Positions 43,561-52,286 are shown, counted from the first letter of the stretch. The stretch is DNA of 64,000 nucleotides from an uncultured Oscillospiraceae bacterium (GCA_900762245.1 CAAFFR010000051.1:32664-96663), one strand, 5' to 3'. Program-made: numbers and translations. Notes: a model not told the origin generated them from the letters alone.

Positions 43561-44379
43561 TTATAGGGGAAATATAGAATCCTGAAGGATGTCCCGCATG
43601 GGACGGCAGGAGCCGCCGTATCTTGCTGCCAGGATTTCCGCCATGATGGATACGGCAATTTCCGCAGGCTTTTCTCCGCCGATGTCCAGACCGACAGGGG
43701 CATGGATCTGCTTCAGAATTTCCTCGGAATAGCCGTTTTCCTTCAATTTGGTGAACAGCGCCCGGATCTTGGGTTTGCCGCCCAGCATACCTACATAGGC
43801 AGGTTCCTTGCTGAGAATCACATTCAGAATATCGCCATCCGTCTTATGAGAGAAGGAGCAGGCAATGAATGCCGAGCCGGGAACAAAGTCCAGTTCCCCG
43901 ATTTTATCAAAGCTCTCCAGGATGTGCAGTTCATCCGCCGGGGCCAGCGCCTCTTCATAGCCGGAAATATCCCGGGCATCGATGGCTACCACATAGTATC
44001 CCATGGATTTTGCCAGAGGCAGCACCGCCTGGGCCACATGGCCGCAGCCGCACAGGTACAGGTAAGGCAGCTGCTCACCGGGCTCAATGAAAATGGTCAT
44101 GTTGTTGCCGCAGACCATGCCCCTGTCCGCCACTTCCTGAGAAACCGCAGAATAGGTTTTCAGCATGGTTTTTCCGGACTTCATGGCGACAAGACAATCA
44201 GCAATTGCCTGCTTTTCCACAATGCCGCCGCCAACAGTGCCGTGCGTCGTGCCATCGGCCAGAACCAGCATTTTGGCACCCGCTTTTCGCGGTGTATTGC
44301 CTTCCGTCTGGACAACAGACGCAACTGCATAGACCTTGTTCTCTTTCTTTGCTTTCAGTACCTTCTGATAAAATTCCAT
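43561..44379 (-). CDS. xdhC: XdhC/CoxF family molybdoenzyme maturation factor
   Basis: A 272-residue protein. The N-terminal XdhC/CoxI domain has VQTEGNTPRKAGAKMLV and HGTVGGGIVEKQAI. The Rossmann domain has LYLCGCGHVAQAVLPLAKSMG, DARD, CSFSHKTDGDIL and a C-terminal DIGGEKPAEIAVSIMAEILAAR. The family inserts sulfurated molybdenum cofactor into xanthine-dehydrogenase-type enzymes and binds MCD or MPT. No such dehydrogenase is in the window, so it may serve one elsewhere. It lies 18 bases after the ABC ATPase gene. Confidence 0.85.
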   Translation of the reverse strand: MEFYQKVLKAKKENKVYAVASVVQTEGNTPRKAGAKMLVLADGTTHGTVGGGIVEKQAIADCLVAMKSGKTMLKTYSAVSQEVADRGMVCGNNMTIFIEPGEQLPYLYLCGCGHVAQAVLPLAKSMGYYVVAIDARDISGYEEALAPADELHILESFDKIGELDFVPGSAFIACSFSHKTDGDILNVILSKEPAYVGMLGGKPKIRALFTKLKENGYSEEILKQIHAPVGLDIGGEKPAEIAVSIMAEILAARYGGSCRPMRDILQDSIFPL

Positions 44380-44397
44380 GGGGTCTCCTCCTGTGGA

Positions 44398-45183
44398 TCA
44401 AATCGTAAACTGGGGTGCGGCACAGACATCTCTGCCCAGGGTTTCTTCGTAGAACAGCTTCAGTTCCGTTTCGTAAAGCTGCGTCAGATCCTTCTCATTC
44501 AGCACATCCGTGCTGAGGCCTGTGGTCAGAACACCGTCTTTGTCCAGAATCGCCACCTGGTCCTGAAGCAGCAGTGCATGGTCAGGATTGTGGGTGGTGA
44601 GAATAACGCCGTAGCCTTCTTCCTTCAAACTGCGGACAGTTTTCAGAACTTTGATCTGGTTGCCGTAATCCAGATGGGCCGTAGGTTCATCCATGAGGAT
44701 AAAGGCAGGCCGCTGGGCAAGGGCCCGGGCAATGGAAACCTGCTGCCGCTCGCCGCCGGAAATCTGGCTGTAGGAACGGTTGGTCAGTTTTTCAATCCCC
44801 ATGCGCTTGATGGCATCCATGGCAATGTCATAATGCTCCTGCTTGGGACGGGACAACGTTCCCATATGGGGCGCACAGCCGGTAACCACATATTCCAGAA
44901 CGGAAAAATCAAAACTGGGAACGATGATCTGGGGCACATAACCGATGACCTTGGCAACTTCCCGGGGCAGGATCTTTTTGATGTTCTTATCATCTATGAA
45001 AATCTCGCCTTTGTCAAGAGGCACCAGGTTGGCAAGGCAATTTAAGAACGTGGTTTTGCCCGCACCATTGGGGCCCAGGATAGATACGATCTCACCGCTT
45101 TTGAACCGGAATGAAATATTCTTCAGAATCATACGGTCCGGGGTATAGGAATAGAAAAGGTTGTGGCCTGTCAGCTGTACCAT
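44398..45183 (-). CDS. ABC transporter ATPase of FecE/BtuD type (metal/oxyanion importer)
   Basis: A 261-residue ATPase. The start is the ATG at 45183, sharing one base with the permease stop (TAATG). Walker [12 protein letters not shown]-loop VPQIIVPSF, signature [15 protein letters not shown], Walker [14 protein letters not shown] and H in [10 protein letters not shown] are clear. It belongs to the iron siderophore/cobalamin (type II importer) group. With the FecCD permease and the lipoprotein upstream it forms an importer. The shared leader with tupA and the location suggest molybdate/tungstate, as with the MolABC importer of Haemophilus, but iron or cobalamin cannot be excluded. Confidence 0.88.
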   Translation of the reverse strand: MVQLTGHNLFYSYTPDRMILKNISFRFKSGEIVSILGPNGAGKTTFLNCLANLVPLDKGEIFIDDKNIKKILPREVAKVIGYVPQIIVPSFDFSVLEYVVTGCAPHMGTLSRPKQEHYDIAMDAIKRMGIEKLTNRSYSQISGGERQQVSIARALAQRPAFILMDEPTAHLDYGNQIKVLKTVRSLKEEGYGVILTTHNPDHALLLQDQVAILDKDGVLTTGLSTDVLNEKDLTQLYETELKLFYEETLGRDVCAAPQFTI

Positions 45184-46208
45184 TATATCACCCTCGCTTT
45201 CTGCTTCCACAGAAGCCAGGCATAGATAGGAGCACCGATGAGGCCCGTCAGAATAGACAGCGGCACCTCCAGAGAGGTAACGGTTCTGGCGATGGTATCT
45301 ATCACCAACAGGAACAAGCCACCCATCATCATGGCACAGGGGATCATCTTGGTGTTGTCAGAGCCCACGCACAAACGGCCAAGATGCGGAATGATCAGAC
45401 CGATCCAGCCGATGGTGCCGCTGATGCTGACAGCAGAGGCGGTGAGCATACTGGAAATCACAATGGTGATGCCTCTGAGCATTTTTAGGTTAACACCCAA
45501 AGTTTTGGCCTCGTTTTCACCGAAGGACAGAATATTCAGCTGCCAGCTCAGCAAAATCAGAATAACCGCACCGGCAACAAAAACAGGTGCCACATACACA
45601 AGGGTATCCATCTTCACAGACTGAACGGAGCCCATCTGCCAGTAGATGATGGAAGAAAGCTCCGTATCCTCTTCCGCGATGAATTTCAGCACGCCCAGAA
45701 TGGAGCACATAAAGCCGCCGACAATGGTACCGGAGAGCACCAGCATCAGATTGGAGTTATTTTTCAGCAGTTTCGGAATCGCAGTAGACAGCAGAACTGC
45801 ACCCAGGCCAATGATAAATGCCAAAATCTGCATGGAAAGCAGGCTGCCTCCCAGCAGGATTGCAGTGGCAGCACCCACACTGGCACCGGAGGAAACACCC
45901 AGAATGTCGGGAGAAACCAGTGGGTTCTTGAAAACACTCTGATACACCGCACCGGACAGACTCAGCGCCGCGCCAATAAGGATCGCTCCAAGGATTCGGG
46001 GGATTCTCAGAACAAATACAACATTTTCCATAGCCGTAGGCTTCTCACCGGTCTTTGCCAGAACCTTATGCAGATAACTTCCAACAGCACCAAAAGCTTC
46101 TGCCGGATTAACAGAGTACCGTCCGATACACAGCGCAACCACAGAGGTCACCACAAGGGCCACCGTGAGGAAAAGAATGATCAAACGGTACGATTTCTGA
46201 GAAGGCAT
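45183..46208 (-). CDS. FecCD-type ABC permease
   Basis: A 341-residue membrane protein with about ten helices. Family signatures are RIPRILGAILIGAALSLSGAVYQSVFKNPLVSP-type stretch (residues about 67-100), SSGASVGAATAI and ISGTIGWIGLIIPHLGR (about 268-284). It is a type II importer permease, acting as a dimer with the ATPase encoded next. It ends VI with TAATG coupling to that gene. ATG at 46208 follows AAAGGAG, 19 bases after the binding-protein stop. Confidence 0.9.
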   Translation of the reverse strand: MPSQKSYRLIILFLTVALVVTSVVALCIGRYSVNPAEAFGAVGSYLHKVLAKTGEKPTAMENVVFVLRIPRILGAILIGAALSLSGAVYQSVFKNPLVSPDILGVSSGASVGAATAILLGGSLLSMQILAFIIGLGAVLLSTAIPKLLKNNSNLMLVLSGTIVGGFMCSILGVLKFIAEEDTELSSIIYWQMGSVQSVKMDTLVYVAPVFVAGAVILILLSWQLNILSFGENEAKTLGVNLKMLRGITIVISSMLTASAVSISGTIGWIGLIIPHLGRLCVGSDNTKMIPCAMMMGGLFLLVIDTIARTVTSLEVPLSILTGLIGAPIYAWLLWKQKARVI

Positions 46209-46226
46209 AAAATGCTCCTTTAAAAG

Positions 46227-47336
46227 TTACTCGGTAATGCCGATCTGCTCGGCGGTGAAGGTCTGACCGTACAGCAGGTCATACAGGCCATTGATGTCAG
46301 CCATCAGCTCCTCGTAGGAATACAGTTCGGGATGCAGGTTCCAGGTGGCCCAGGCGGCACCCAGACAGGCACTGGTGGAGGGATAGTCCCAGGGTTCCAG
46401 ATTGCAGGGGAAGGTGTAAACAGCACCGTTCTGGACAGCCGTGATGCTCTGGAATTCAGGCGCATTCAGAACGTCTTCCACGGTATAGTCTGCATAGTTG
46501 GGGACCCAGATAATGTCGGGATTCCAGCCAACGATCTCCTCTGCGCTGACATCCGCGAAGGAGCCCTGAACGTCAACACCGGTAACCGCATTGACAGCGC
46601 CGGCAGTCTCCATAATATCGGACTGGATCATAGCGCCGGGGGCCACAGAGTACATATTGGAGCTGCCCAGGAACATAACAGAGGGCTTTTCGGTAACGGA
46701 AGCGGTGCGCTCATTCAGCTTTTCGATAACGCTGTCGAAATAAGCAATGATCTGAGCAGCCCGGTCTTCTTCGCCGGTGACCTGGCCCACCAGAGTCAGT
46801 GCATTACGGATGGTGTCATAGCTTTCCTTGGAAGTCAGAATCACAATGGCGGGGATACCGACAGCGTTGAACTCTTCCACCATATAGGCAAAGCGCTGAG
46901 GCAGAATAGCCAGGTCTGCATCGGTGGTCAGAACGGTTTCGTAGTTGACATTCTTGCCCTTACCGATCTGGATGACATCATTCTGCAGCTCCGGATACAC
47001 ATAGGAATACAGAACGTCTGCCATTTCCTTGTTGCCGAAGCCTGCGATGTACTTACCGCCGCCGCCAAGGATGACAGCCATGTTCATGGTGGGGTTATGG
47101 GTGCCGACCAGTCTGGCAGCAGGAGCTTCCAGGGTAATTTCGTTACCTACAACGTCCACAATGGTCTTGGGCCATTCAGAAGCCTCGGTAGCAGCCTCAG
47201 TTTCGGGAGCTGCGGTTTCTGCAGGAGCTTCCACCACAGGAGCCGCAGTTGCAGCAGGAGTTTCCTGCTTTGTGCCGCAGGCAGCCAGGCACATTACCAT
47301 CGCCAGGACCAACAGCAGAGAGATGATCTTCTTCAT
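46227..47336 (-). CDS. BtuF/FecB-type metal-binding lipoprotein
   Basis: A 369-residue lipoprotein (signal MKKIISLLLVLAMVM, lipobox LAAC, Cys20) with an acidic Ala/Thr/Glu/Pro linker resembling that of TupA. The mature part is a helical-backbone type III binding protein: ILGGGGKYIAGFGNKEMADV, GIPAIVILTSKESYDTI and a terminal EQIGITE. I begin at the ATG at 47336 after GAGGAAG; the frame open to 47486 runs through the structured leader. It delivers ligand to the FecCD-type permease. The leader match with tupA makes Mo/W oxyanion the likely ligand. Confidence 0.88.
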   Translation of the reverse strand: MKKIISLLLVLAMVMCLAACGTKQETPAATAAPVVEAPAETAAPETEAATEASEWPKTIVDVVGNEITLEAPAARLVGTHNPTMNMAVILGGGGKYIAGFGNKEMADVLYSYVYPELQNDVIQIGKGKNVNYETVLTTDADLAILPQRFAYMVEEFNAVGIPAIVILTSKESYDTIRNALTLVGQVTGEEDRAAQIIAYFDSVIEKLNERTASVTEKPSVMFLGSSNMYSVAPGAMIQSDIMETAGAVNAVTGVDVQGSFADVSAEEIVGWNPDIIWVPNYADYTVEDVLNAPEFQSITAVQNGAVYTFPCNLEPWDYPSTSACLGAAWATWNLHPELYSYEELMADINGLYDLLYGQTFTAEQIGITE

Positions 47337-47501
47337 ATTTCTTCCTCCACATTTTGAAAATAAAAAGTGGCCGGCCCGTTCCAAAGTCACCAAAAGGGCA
47401 CAGTTATCCTGTGCTTGCACTTGGTTTTGGAAAGAGGCTCGTCCACCGCTTTTCAAAATATTGAATTGTACCCCGTTGCTTTGCATGGGCAGTCACTTAT
47501 G
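47337..47501 (-). ncRNA. Structured leader RNA of metal ABC operon (same class as tupA leader)
   Basis: Shares with the tupA leader a 23-base identical block (47425-47447, containing GGACGAGCCTCTTTCC) and a looser 5' half (GGGGTACA; TTTTGAAAAG). The structure is closed by GTGG / CCAC (47443-47446 with 47367-47370), then TTTCCAAA / TTTGGAA, ACCAA / TTGGT and apical GCACAG-GATAA-CTGTGC (47409-47414 / 47398-47403), followed by TTTTTATTTTC. Arms differ from the tupA copy yet still pair, which suggests selection on structure. Confidence 0.6.
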
Positions 47502-47507
47502 GAATGC

Positions 47508-47536
47508 ATTATAGCACACGAATTATACAACTTCAA
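47508..47536 (-). promoter_or_regulatory. Sigma-A promoter of metal ABC operon
   Basis: TTGAAG (47531-47536), 17 bases, TATAAT (47508-47513) on the minus strand. Confidence 0.72.
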
Positions 47537-47582
47537 CTATTTTTCGACTTTTCTTTTTCTACTATTTGGTTTCAAATAACAA

Positions 47583-47615
47583 ATACGACAGGCAGAAATC
47601 ATCCGCCTGTCGTAT
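47583..47615 (-). terminator. Terminator of moa/moe operon
   Basis: An 11-bp stem ATACGACAGGC / GCCTGTCGTAT with an 11-base loop, followed by TTGTTATTTG on the minus strand, just after the NTPase stop. Confidence 0.78.
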
Positions 47616-47619
47616 CATA

Positions 47620-48183
47620 TCACAAACTTATATGAATATTGACCCACTTCTGTGCCAGACGCAGTCCTTCCGGATCAAACTGTCCGCAGGTATAGAGCAG
47701 CGTATCCGCATTCTGATACATCCACTGCCGCAGAGATTCTGCCCTCTGAAGATAGACATCGCCCAACCCCAGCTTTTGAATCATTTTGCTGGCGGGTCCC
47801 TCCCCTTTCATGACACCAATACATGGGATGTCACTTTGCAGAAGTTTCTGCAGAGCCTCCAAAAATGTATCTGAAAGCAACTCAAAACCGCCGATTTCAT
47901 CCAAAATCACAAAATCAAACTGCGCTGCGTCCTCCAGAATCCGCACGCCAAGGTCCTCGAAAACTTCCAGATGCATCGTGTAGGGCTTGGCAGAATAATC
48001 AATGATGATCTGACCGTCGCTTCCATCGGGCCGCTTGATCCAGTATGCAACAGCCCGTCCGGCATCATCCCGCTGCCGAATCGTCAGAAATCCTCCGGCT
48101 TTCGGAAGATACGCGCCCAAAGCAGCAGCAATGCTGGTACTCTTTCCGCTTCCAATGGGGCCAGTCAAAAATAAATTCTTCAT
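47620..48183 (-). CDS. THEP1/MobB-like P-loop NTPase
   Basis: A 187-residue NTPase. ATG at 48183 follows the mogA stop by 4 bases. P-loop LTGPIGSGKSTS is at residues 5-16, Walker B FDFVILDEIGGFEL near 90, and the family-type ending VIGVMKGEG region near 125. It fits the nucleoside-triphosphatase (THEP1) family; MobB is a related cofactor-associated NTPase. Being last in the moa/moe operon argues for a link to cofactor nucleotide attachment or delivery. Confidence 0.75.
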   Translation of the reverse strand: MKNLFLTGPIGSGKSTSIAAALGAYLPKAGGFLTIRQRDDAGRAVAYWIKRPDGSDGQIIIDYSAKPYTMHLEVFEDLGVRILEDAAQFDFVILDEIGGFELLSDTFLEALQKLLQSDIPCIGVMKGEGPASKMIQKLGLGDVYLQRAESLRQWMYQNADTLLYTCGQFDPEGLRLAQKWVNIHISL

Positions 48184-48187
48184 GGCA

Positions 48188-48679
48188 TTACTTTGCACAG
48201 TCAGCGCTGCCTTCGCTGTAGAGCATATCCAAACCGTGAGATACAGGATCGATGACTGCCAGGATATTCTCCTGAGCAGCCTTCTTGCTGCCGGGAAGGG
48301 TAATGATCAGGGTGCGCTTACGGATGCCCGCTACAGAACGGCTCAGGCAGCCCTTGGGCGTGATCCGCATAGACTCTGCCCGCATAGCTTCTGGAATACC
48401 GGGGGTAGGACGTTCTATGATATCCATTGCTGCCTCAGGAGTAATATCCCGGGGAGAGAAGCCGGTGCCGCCGGTAGTAAGTACCAGAGCAATGCCCAGC
48501 GCATCGGCACATTTGACCAACTCTTCCTTGATCATTTCTCTTTCATCGGGAATGATGGAGGTGTAGGTCACATCAAACCCTTTGTCTTTCAGAATCTCCA
48601 CCAGATTGGGCCCGCTGGTATCCACGCGCTCGCCGCGGTAGCCCTTATCGCTGATGGTAATAACAGCTGCAGTATACAT
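48188..48679 (-). CDS. mogA: Molybdopterin adenylyltransferase MogA/MoaB family
   Basis: A 163-residue protein of the MogA/MoaB fold. AVITISDKGYRGERVDTSGP opens it, LVLTTGGTGFSPRDITPEA is the MPT-binding region near 65-85, and LIITLPGSKKAAQENI closes the fold. It adenylates molybdopterin with Mg-ATP before MoeA inserts the metal. In tungsten-using archaea MoaB does this job. Gene ends overlap closely with moaC (3-base gap), implying coupled expression. Confidence 0.9.
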   Translation of the reverse strand: MYTAAVITISDKGYRGERVDTSGPNLVEILKDKGFDVTYTSIIPDEREMIKEELVKCADALGIALVLTTGGTGFSPRDITPEAAMDIIERPTPGIPEAMRAESMRITPKGCLSRSVAGIRKRTLIITLPGSKKAAQENILAVIDPVSHGLDMLYSEGSADCAK

Positions 48680-48682
48680 ATC

Positions 48683-49162
48683 TCATTCCTCCCTGAAATA
48701 ATCACCGTGAACGCCACCGGTTTTGCTCAGCAAACGGATATCCGTGATAACCATGTCCTTCTGTACAGCCTTGCACATATCGTAAACTGTCAGTGCAGCT
48801 GTGGAAACCGCAGTCAGCGCTTCCATTTCTACACCGGTTCGTCCATCACAGGAAACCGTGGCTTTGATTTCTACAGACTTTCTGCCTTCGTCCAGAGAAA
48901 GCTCCAGATTGATACCATCCATCACAATGGGGTGGCACATGGGGATAATATCCGGAGTACGCTTGGCACCCATAACACCGGCAATCTGCGCAACAGTCAA
49001 CACATCGCCCTTCTTCATGCCGCCGGACTGAATCAGTGCAAAGGTTTTCTCATTCACCAGTACCCGGCCTGCCGCCACGGCAACCCGCTGGGAGACGGGC
49101 TTCTCACCCACATCCACCATCTTTGCCCGGCCCTGTTCATTAAAATGGGTAAAGTCACTCAT
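48683..49162 (-). CDS. moaC: Cyclic pyranopterin monophosphate synthase MoaC
   Basis: A 159-residue protein with the typical MoaC sequence: FTHFNEQGRAKMVDVGEKPV at the N-terminus, IIPMCHPIVMDGINLEL near residue 70 with the catalytic His, and GVEMEALTAVSTAALTVYDMCKA with KTGG near the end. It converts the MoaA product 3',8-cyclo-H2GTP to cyclic pyranopterin monophosphate. It lies 3 bases after moaA. Confidence 0.96.
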   Translation of the reverse strand: MSDFTHFNEQGRAKMVDVGEKPVSQRVAVAAGRVLVNEKTFALIQSGGMKKGDVLTVAQIAGVMGAKRTPDIIPMCHPIVMDGINLELSLDEGRKSVEIKATVSCDGRTGVEMEALTAVSTAALTVYDMCKAVQKDMVITDIRLLSKTGGVHGDYFREE

Positions 49163-49165
49163 AAC

Positions 49166-50119
49166 TTAACCTCCGATTTCGTTCATGTTTCGTCCTGCCC
49201 TGGAACGGTTCACCGCATCCAGATCGCCATGCCAGGCGGGCTTATTCCAGATAGCCTGCTCAAAAACAGCTTGCATACCGGCTTTATCCAGACCCTTGAT
49301 GGAATACTCATCCGCGCTGTGGAGACAAGGCTTCAGTTTACCGTCCGCAGTCAGCCGCAGTCGGTTGCACTCACTGCAGAAATGAGCACTGATGGGGCTG
49401 ATCAGGCCGATATTGCCTTTTGCACCCGGCAGCCGGTAAAGCTTGGCCACACCGCCATCCTTGGATACCGGCACCGCTTCCGGAAGTTTCTCCAAAACTC
49501 TTGAATAAGGCACATAGGCGCTTTCGCCAAATTCATCATGATCCTGAATGGGCATCAGTTCAATGAAACGCATATCCACAGGATATTCCATGGTCAGATT
49601 TGCCAGTGTTTCAATCTCGTCATCATTGAAGCCGCCGATCAGCACGGCATTGATCTTAACCTTGTCGAACCCAGCTTCCAAAGCAGTTTTCAGACCAGTC
49701 TGAAAGTGCTCCAGCTGACCAATTCTGGTGATATAAGCATACTTCTCCGGATTCAGCGTGTCAAGGCTCAAATTCAGTCTATTGACACCGGCCTCCCTCA
49801 GTTGTCTGGCCAATTGCGGCAGCAGGATGCCATTCGTGGTAAGGCAGACTTCTTTGATGCCTTCCACTGCAGCTACCCTCCGGCAGATCGATACGATATT
49901 TCGTTTTACCAGAGGCTCACCGCCGGTAAGGCGAATCTTGCGGATACCCAGAGATGCTGCCACCTCGACCGCCGCCACCACTTCATCCTCATTCATCATC
50001 TCATGATGGGAGCGTTTGCACACACCCTCTTCGGGCATGCAGTAGCGGCAGCGCAGATTGCATTTATCCGTAAGAGAGATCCGCAGATAGGTAATATCCC
50101 GGCCAAATTTATCGATCAT
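49166..50119 (-). CDS. moaA: GTP 3',8-cyclase MoaA
   Basis: A 317-residue radical SAM protein. The N-terminal 4Fe-4S motif is CNLRCRYC (residues 16-23), SAM-binding LTGGEPLV near 63, and the C-terminal second cluster is FCSECNRLRLTADGKLKPCL with three cysteines. The protein ends in Gly-Gly, as is needed for activity in the family. It makes 3',8-cyclo-7,8-dihydro-GTP from GTP, the first step of the pterin cofactor. It overlaps the flavoprotein gene upstream by 4 bases. Confidence 0.96.
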   Translation of the reverse strand: MIDKFGRDITYLRISLTDKCNLRCRYCMPEEGVCKRSHHEMMNEDEVVAAVEVAASLGIRKIRLTGGEPLVKRNIVSICRRVAAVEGIKEVCLTTNGILLPQLARQLREAGVNRLNLSLDTLNPEKYAYITRIGQLEHFQTGLKTALEAGFDKVKINAVLIGGFNDDEIETLANLTMEYPVDMRFIELMPIQDHDEFGESAYVPYSRVLEKLPEAVPVSKDGGVAKLYRLPGAKGNIGLISPISAHFCSECNRLRLTADGKLKPCLHSADEYSIKGLDKAGMQAVFEQAIWNKPAWHGDLDAVNRSRAGRNMNEIGG

Positions 50120-50973
50120 AAGGCACCTCGCAAATTCTCCATGGCGGCAATTCCCGCCTGTTCTCCTTCAAATACGACCATTTCTACCATAGGATGCACT
50201 GTATTGCAGTTACCGCAAATGTGGAGCCAATCCGGGTGTCCCAGAGTTTCCACCAGTTCCCGTTCCGGACGCAGCCCCACTGCAATCAGAAGTGTCTTGC
50301 AGGGAAGATATTCTCCGTTTTCTGTTGTGCAGCCGCAAATGTTTTTCTCCCCGTGGATTCGCGCAATGGTATCAGCGCAAATAAGACGTATGGGAAATTC
50401 CTCCAGACAACGCTGGTTCCGGATCATTCCTCCACAGTAACGCCCTTTCTCCACCATGGTCACAGACAGCCCTGCCTGCGCCAACTGCTTTGCCATAATC
50501 AGGCCCAAATCTCCGCTGCCAAGAATCACCACCGGGCCTTCCGGCATAAAACCATGGAGATTCATCCGTTCCTGCATTTGGCCTGCTGTAAAAATACCTT
50601 TTGGTCTGGTTCCCGCAATTGGCAGAGCACCCGCCGGAATTTCCCTGCATCCCGCAGCAAGAATCAGCTGAGAAAAGGATATTTCTTTTCGCCCAAACGC
50701 CTTACCGGAAAGCATTGCCGTATTGTTCTCAGAAACAGATAAAACGGTCGTATTCAGTGCCAAGGTGACTGTTTCCGGGAATACCCGTATCAATTTGGCT
50801 GCATATTCGCTTCCGGTTTTATTCTTTCCAAAGCCACGGTGGGTGCACTGCAGCAGTACACCACCCAGTTCAGGCCTTCTGTCTGCCAGCAGAACTTTCG
50901 CACCGATACATGCCTTTGCTGCAGCAATTCCTGCTGCACCGCCGCCGACGATCAGAATATCATAGTGTTCCAT
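50116..50973 (-). CDS. FAD/NAD(P)-dependent oxidoreductase (GlpB/HcnB-like)
   Basis: A 285-residue flavoprotein. ATG at 50973 has GGAGGAA and lies 14 bases inside the preceding gene; the longer frame up to 51084 has no ribosome site. FAD motif DILIVGGGAAGIAAAKA (residues 5-21), NAD motif VVILGSGDLGLIMAKQL and a final CGNCN. It is smaller than usual (about 400-450 for the complete family) and lacks a C-terminal domain. It pairs with the adjacent DAO/BFD protein like the subunits of opine or glycerol-3-phosphate dehydrogenases. Placement in a cofactor operon is unexpected. Confidence 0.82.
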   Translation of the reverse strand: MEHYDILIVGGGAAGIAAAKACIGAKVLLADRRPELGGVLLQCTHRGFGKNKTGSEYAAKLIRVFPETVTLALNTTVLSVSENNTAMLSGKAFGRKEISFSQLILAAGCREIPAGALPIAGTRPKGIFTAGQMQERMNLHGFMPEGPVVILGSGDLGLIMAKQLAQAGLSVTMVEKGRYCGGMIRNQRCLEEFPIRLICADTIARIHGEKNICGCTTENGEYLPCKTLLIAVGLRPERELVETLGHPDWLHICGNCNTVHPMVEMVVFEGEQAGIAAMENLRGAL

Positions 50974-52285
50974 TGCGATATTCCTCCAGCAGCTTTTCAA
51001 TTTCATAAGTACAGCGGCTTCCCTGGCACCGGCCCATGCCGGAACCCAGCCGGCGCTTAACACCATCAAACGTGGCGGCACCACGACGAATGGCCTCTAT
51101 AATTTCTGCCTTTGTAATTTTCTCACACTGGCAGATGATTTCATTATCTACTGCGGAAATGGCTTTCCGCTTGGGATTAAATTCCTTATTTTCCTCTGCC
51201 CCCATATATTCTGCCGCCTTTTTCGCCAACAGCAGTCCCAGTTCATTTGCACAGGTCAGTCCTGGGGTTTTGATACCGATGAGACTGAAAAAACCGGGGG
51301 CAGGATTTTCAATGCAGTAGTCATTCAGACTCTCGCCACTGGCACGATGGGGATTCGGACGCACTGCACCGAAGGAGCGGATCACTTTATTCAGTTCCAC
51401 ATTCGGCAGCAGTTCTTTTGTAGCTGCATGAAGTTCCTGCAGCCCCTCCACGGAGGTCGCAAAGGGGATATCCATTGGCTTGCGAACACCGCTGATCAAG
51501 AGATTTCCTTCTGTACAGGGAATCGCCGTGATCCCCTTTCCACAACTTTGTGCCTGATGAAAGATCACACGGTCCGGCTTTTCCGCAGTCCGGTCAAATA
51601 CCAGATATTCCGCTGCATCCAGTTCCAGCTGAACCGATGGCGCAAAGAGGAGCTCCTGCACTTTATCAGCGAAAAGCCCTGCACAGTTGAAAACCATGGT
51701 GCTCCGGAACGCTTCCTTCTGCGTTTCCACCAGATAGCCACCCTCATAGACCCGGATGTTCCGCACTTCCCTATTGCGCAAAATCTCCGCACCGTTGGCC
51801 TCTGCATTTTCACAGGCAGCAATACCTAGCTGCCAGGGATTTACCGTGCCGGTACTGGGGGCATACAGTGCAGCCGCCACACCTTTTTTCAGCATGGGCT
51901 CCATGGCTTCTGCCTCCTCACGGGACAACAGGCAAATACCGGGAACGCCGTTTCGGATCCCATTATGCAGTTTTCTCTGCAGTTTTTCCACAGAGTTCGG
52001 ATCATAGGTCACCAGCAGCGATCCGCAGCGGGAAAAAGGCACTTCCAATTCGTCACAAAGCTTTGCCATGTTGGCATTGCCACGCACGGTCAGCTCCGCT
52101 TTCAGACTTCCGGGTTTATTATCATAACCCGCATAGACAATAGCAGAGTTGGCACGGGTGATTCCCGTGCAGATATCCTCTTCTTTTTCCAGAAGCAAAG
52201 TCGAGATATTCCATCGGCGCAGATTCCGGGCTGTCATGCAGCCCAGGATTCCGCCGCCGATGACGATTGCATCAAACTGCCTCAT
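50960..52285 (-). CDS. FAD-dependent oxidoreductase (DAO fold) with BFD [2Fe-2S] domain
   Basis: A 441-residue protein. FAD-binding IVIGGGILGCMTARNLRRWN is at the N-terminus; RANSAIVYAGYDNKPGS and SLIGIKTPGLTCANELG are typical of GlpA/LhgO-type dehydrogenases. The C-terminal 60 residues form a BFD-like [2Fe-2S] domain: CQCEKITKAEIIEAI and GRCQGSRC. It likely oxidises a 2-hydroxy acid, glycerol-3-phosphate or amine and passes electrons to its flavoprotein partner. The usual third partner (DUF1667) is not in the window. It starts 1 base past the MoeA-PBP gene. Confidence 0.83.
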   Translation of the reverse strand: MRQFDAIVIGGGILGCMTARNLRRWNISTLLLEKEEDICTGITRANSAIVYAGYDNKPGSLKAELTVRGNANMAKLCDELEVPFSRCGSLLVTYDPNSVEKLQRKLHNGIRNGVPGICLLSREEAEAMEPMLKKGVAAALYAPSTGTVNPWQLGIAACENAEANGAEILRNREVRNIRVYEGGYLVETQKEAFRSTMVFNCAGLFADKVQELLFAPSVQLELDAAEYLVFDRTAEKPDRVIFHQAQSCGKGITAIPCTEGNLLISGVRKPMDIPFATSVEGLQELHAATKELLPNVELNKVIRSFGAVRPNPHRASGESLNDYCIENPAPGFFSLIGIKTPGLTCANELGLLLAKKAAEYMGAEENKEFNPKRKAISAVDNEIICQCEKITKAEIIEAIRRGAATFDGVKRRLGSGMGRCQGSRCTYEIEKLLEEYRNGTL

Positions 52286-52286
52286 A

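Noticed and set aside
46227..47486. Longer start for the metal-binding lipoprotein at 47486
   Set aside because: The added 50 codons are the structured leader; the lipoprotein signal begins at 47336.
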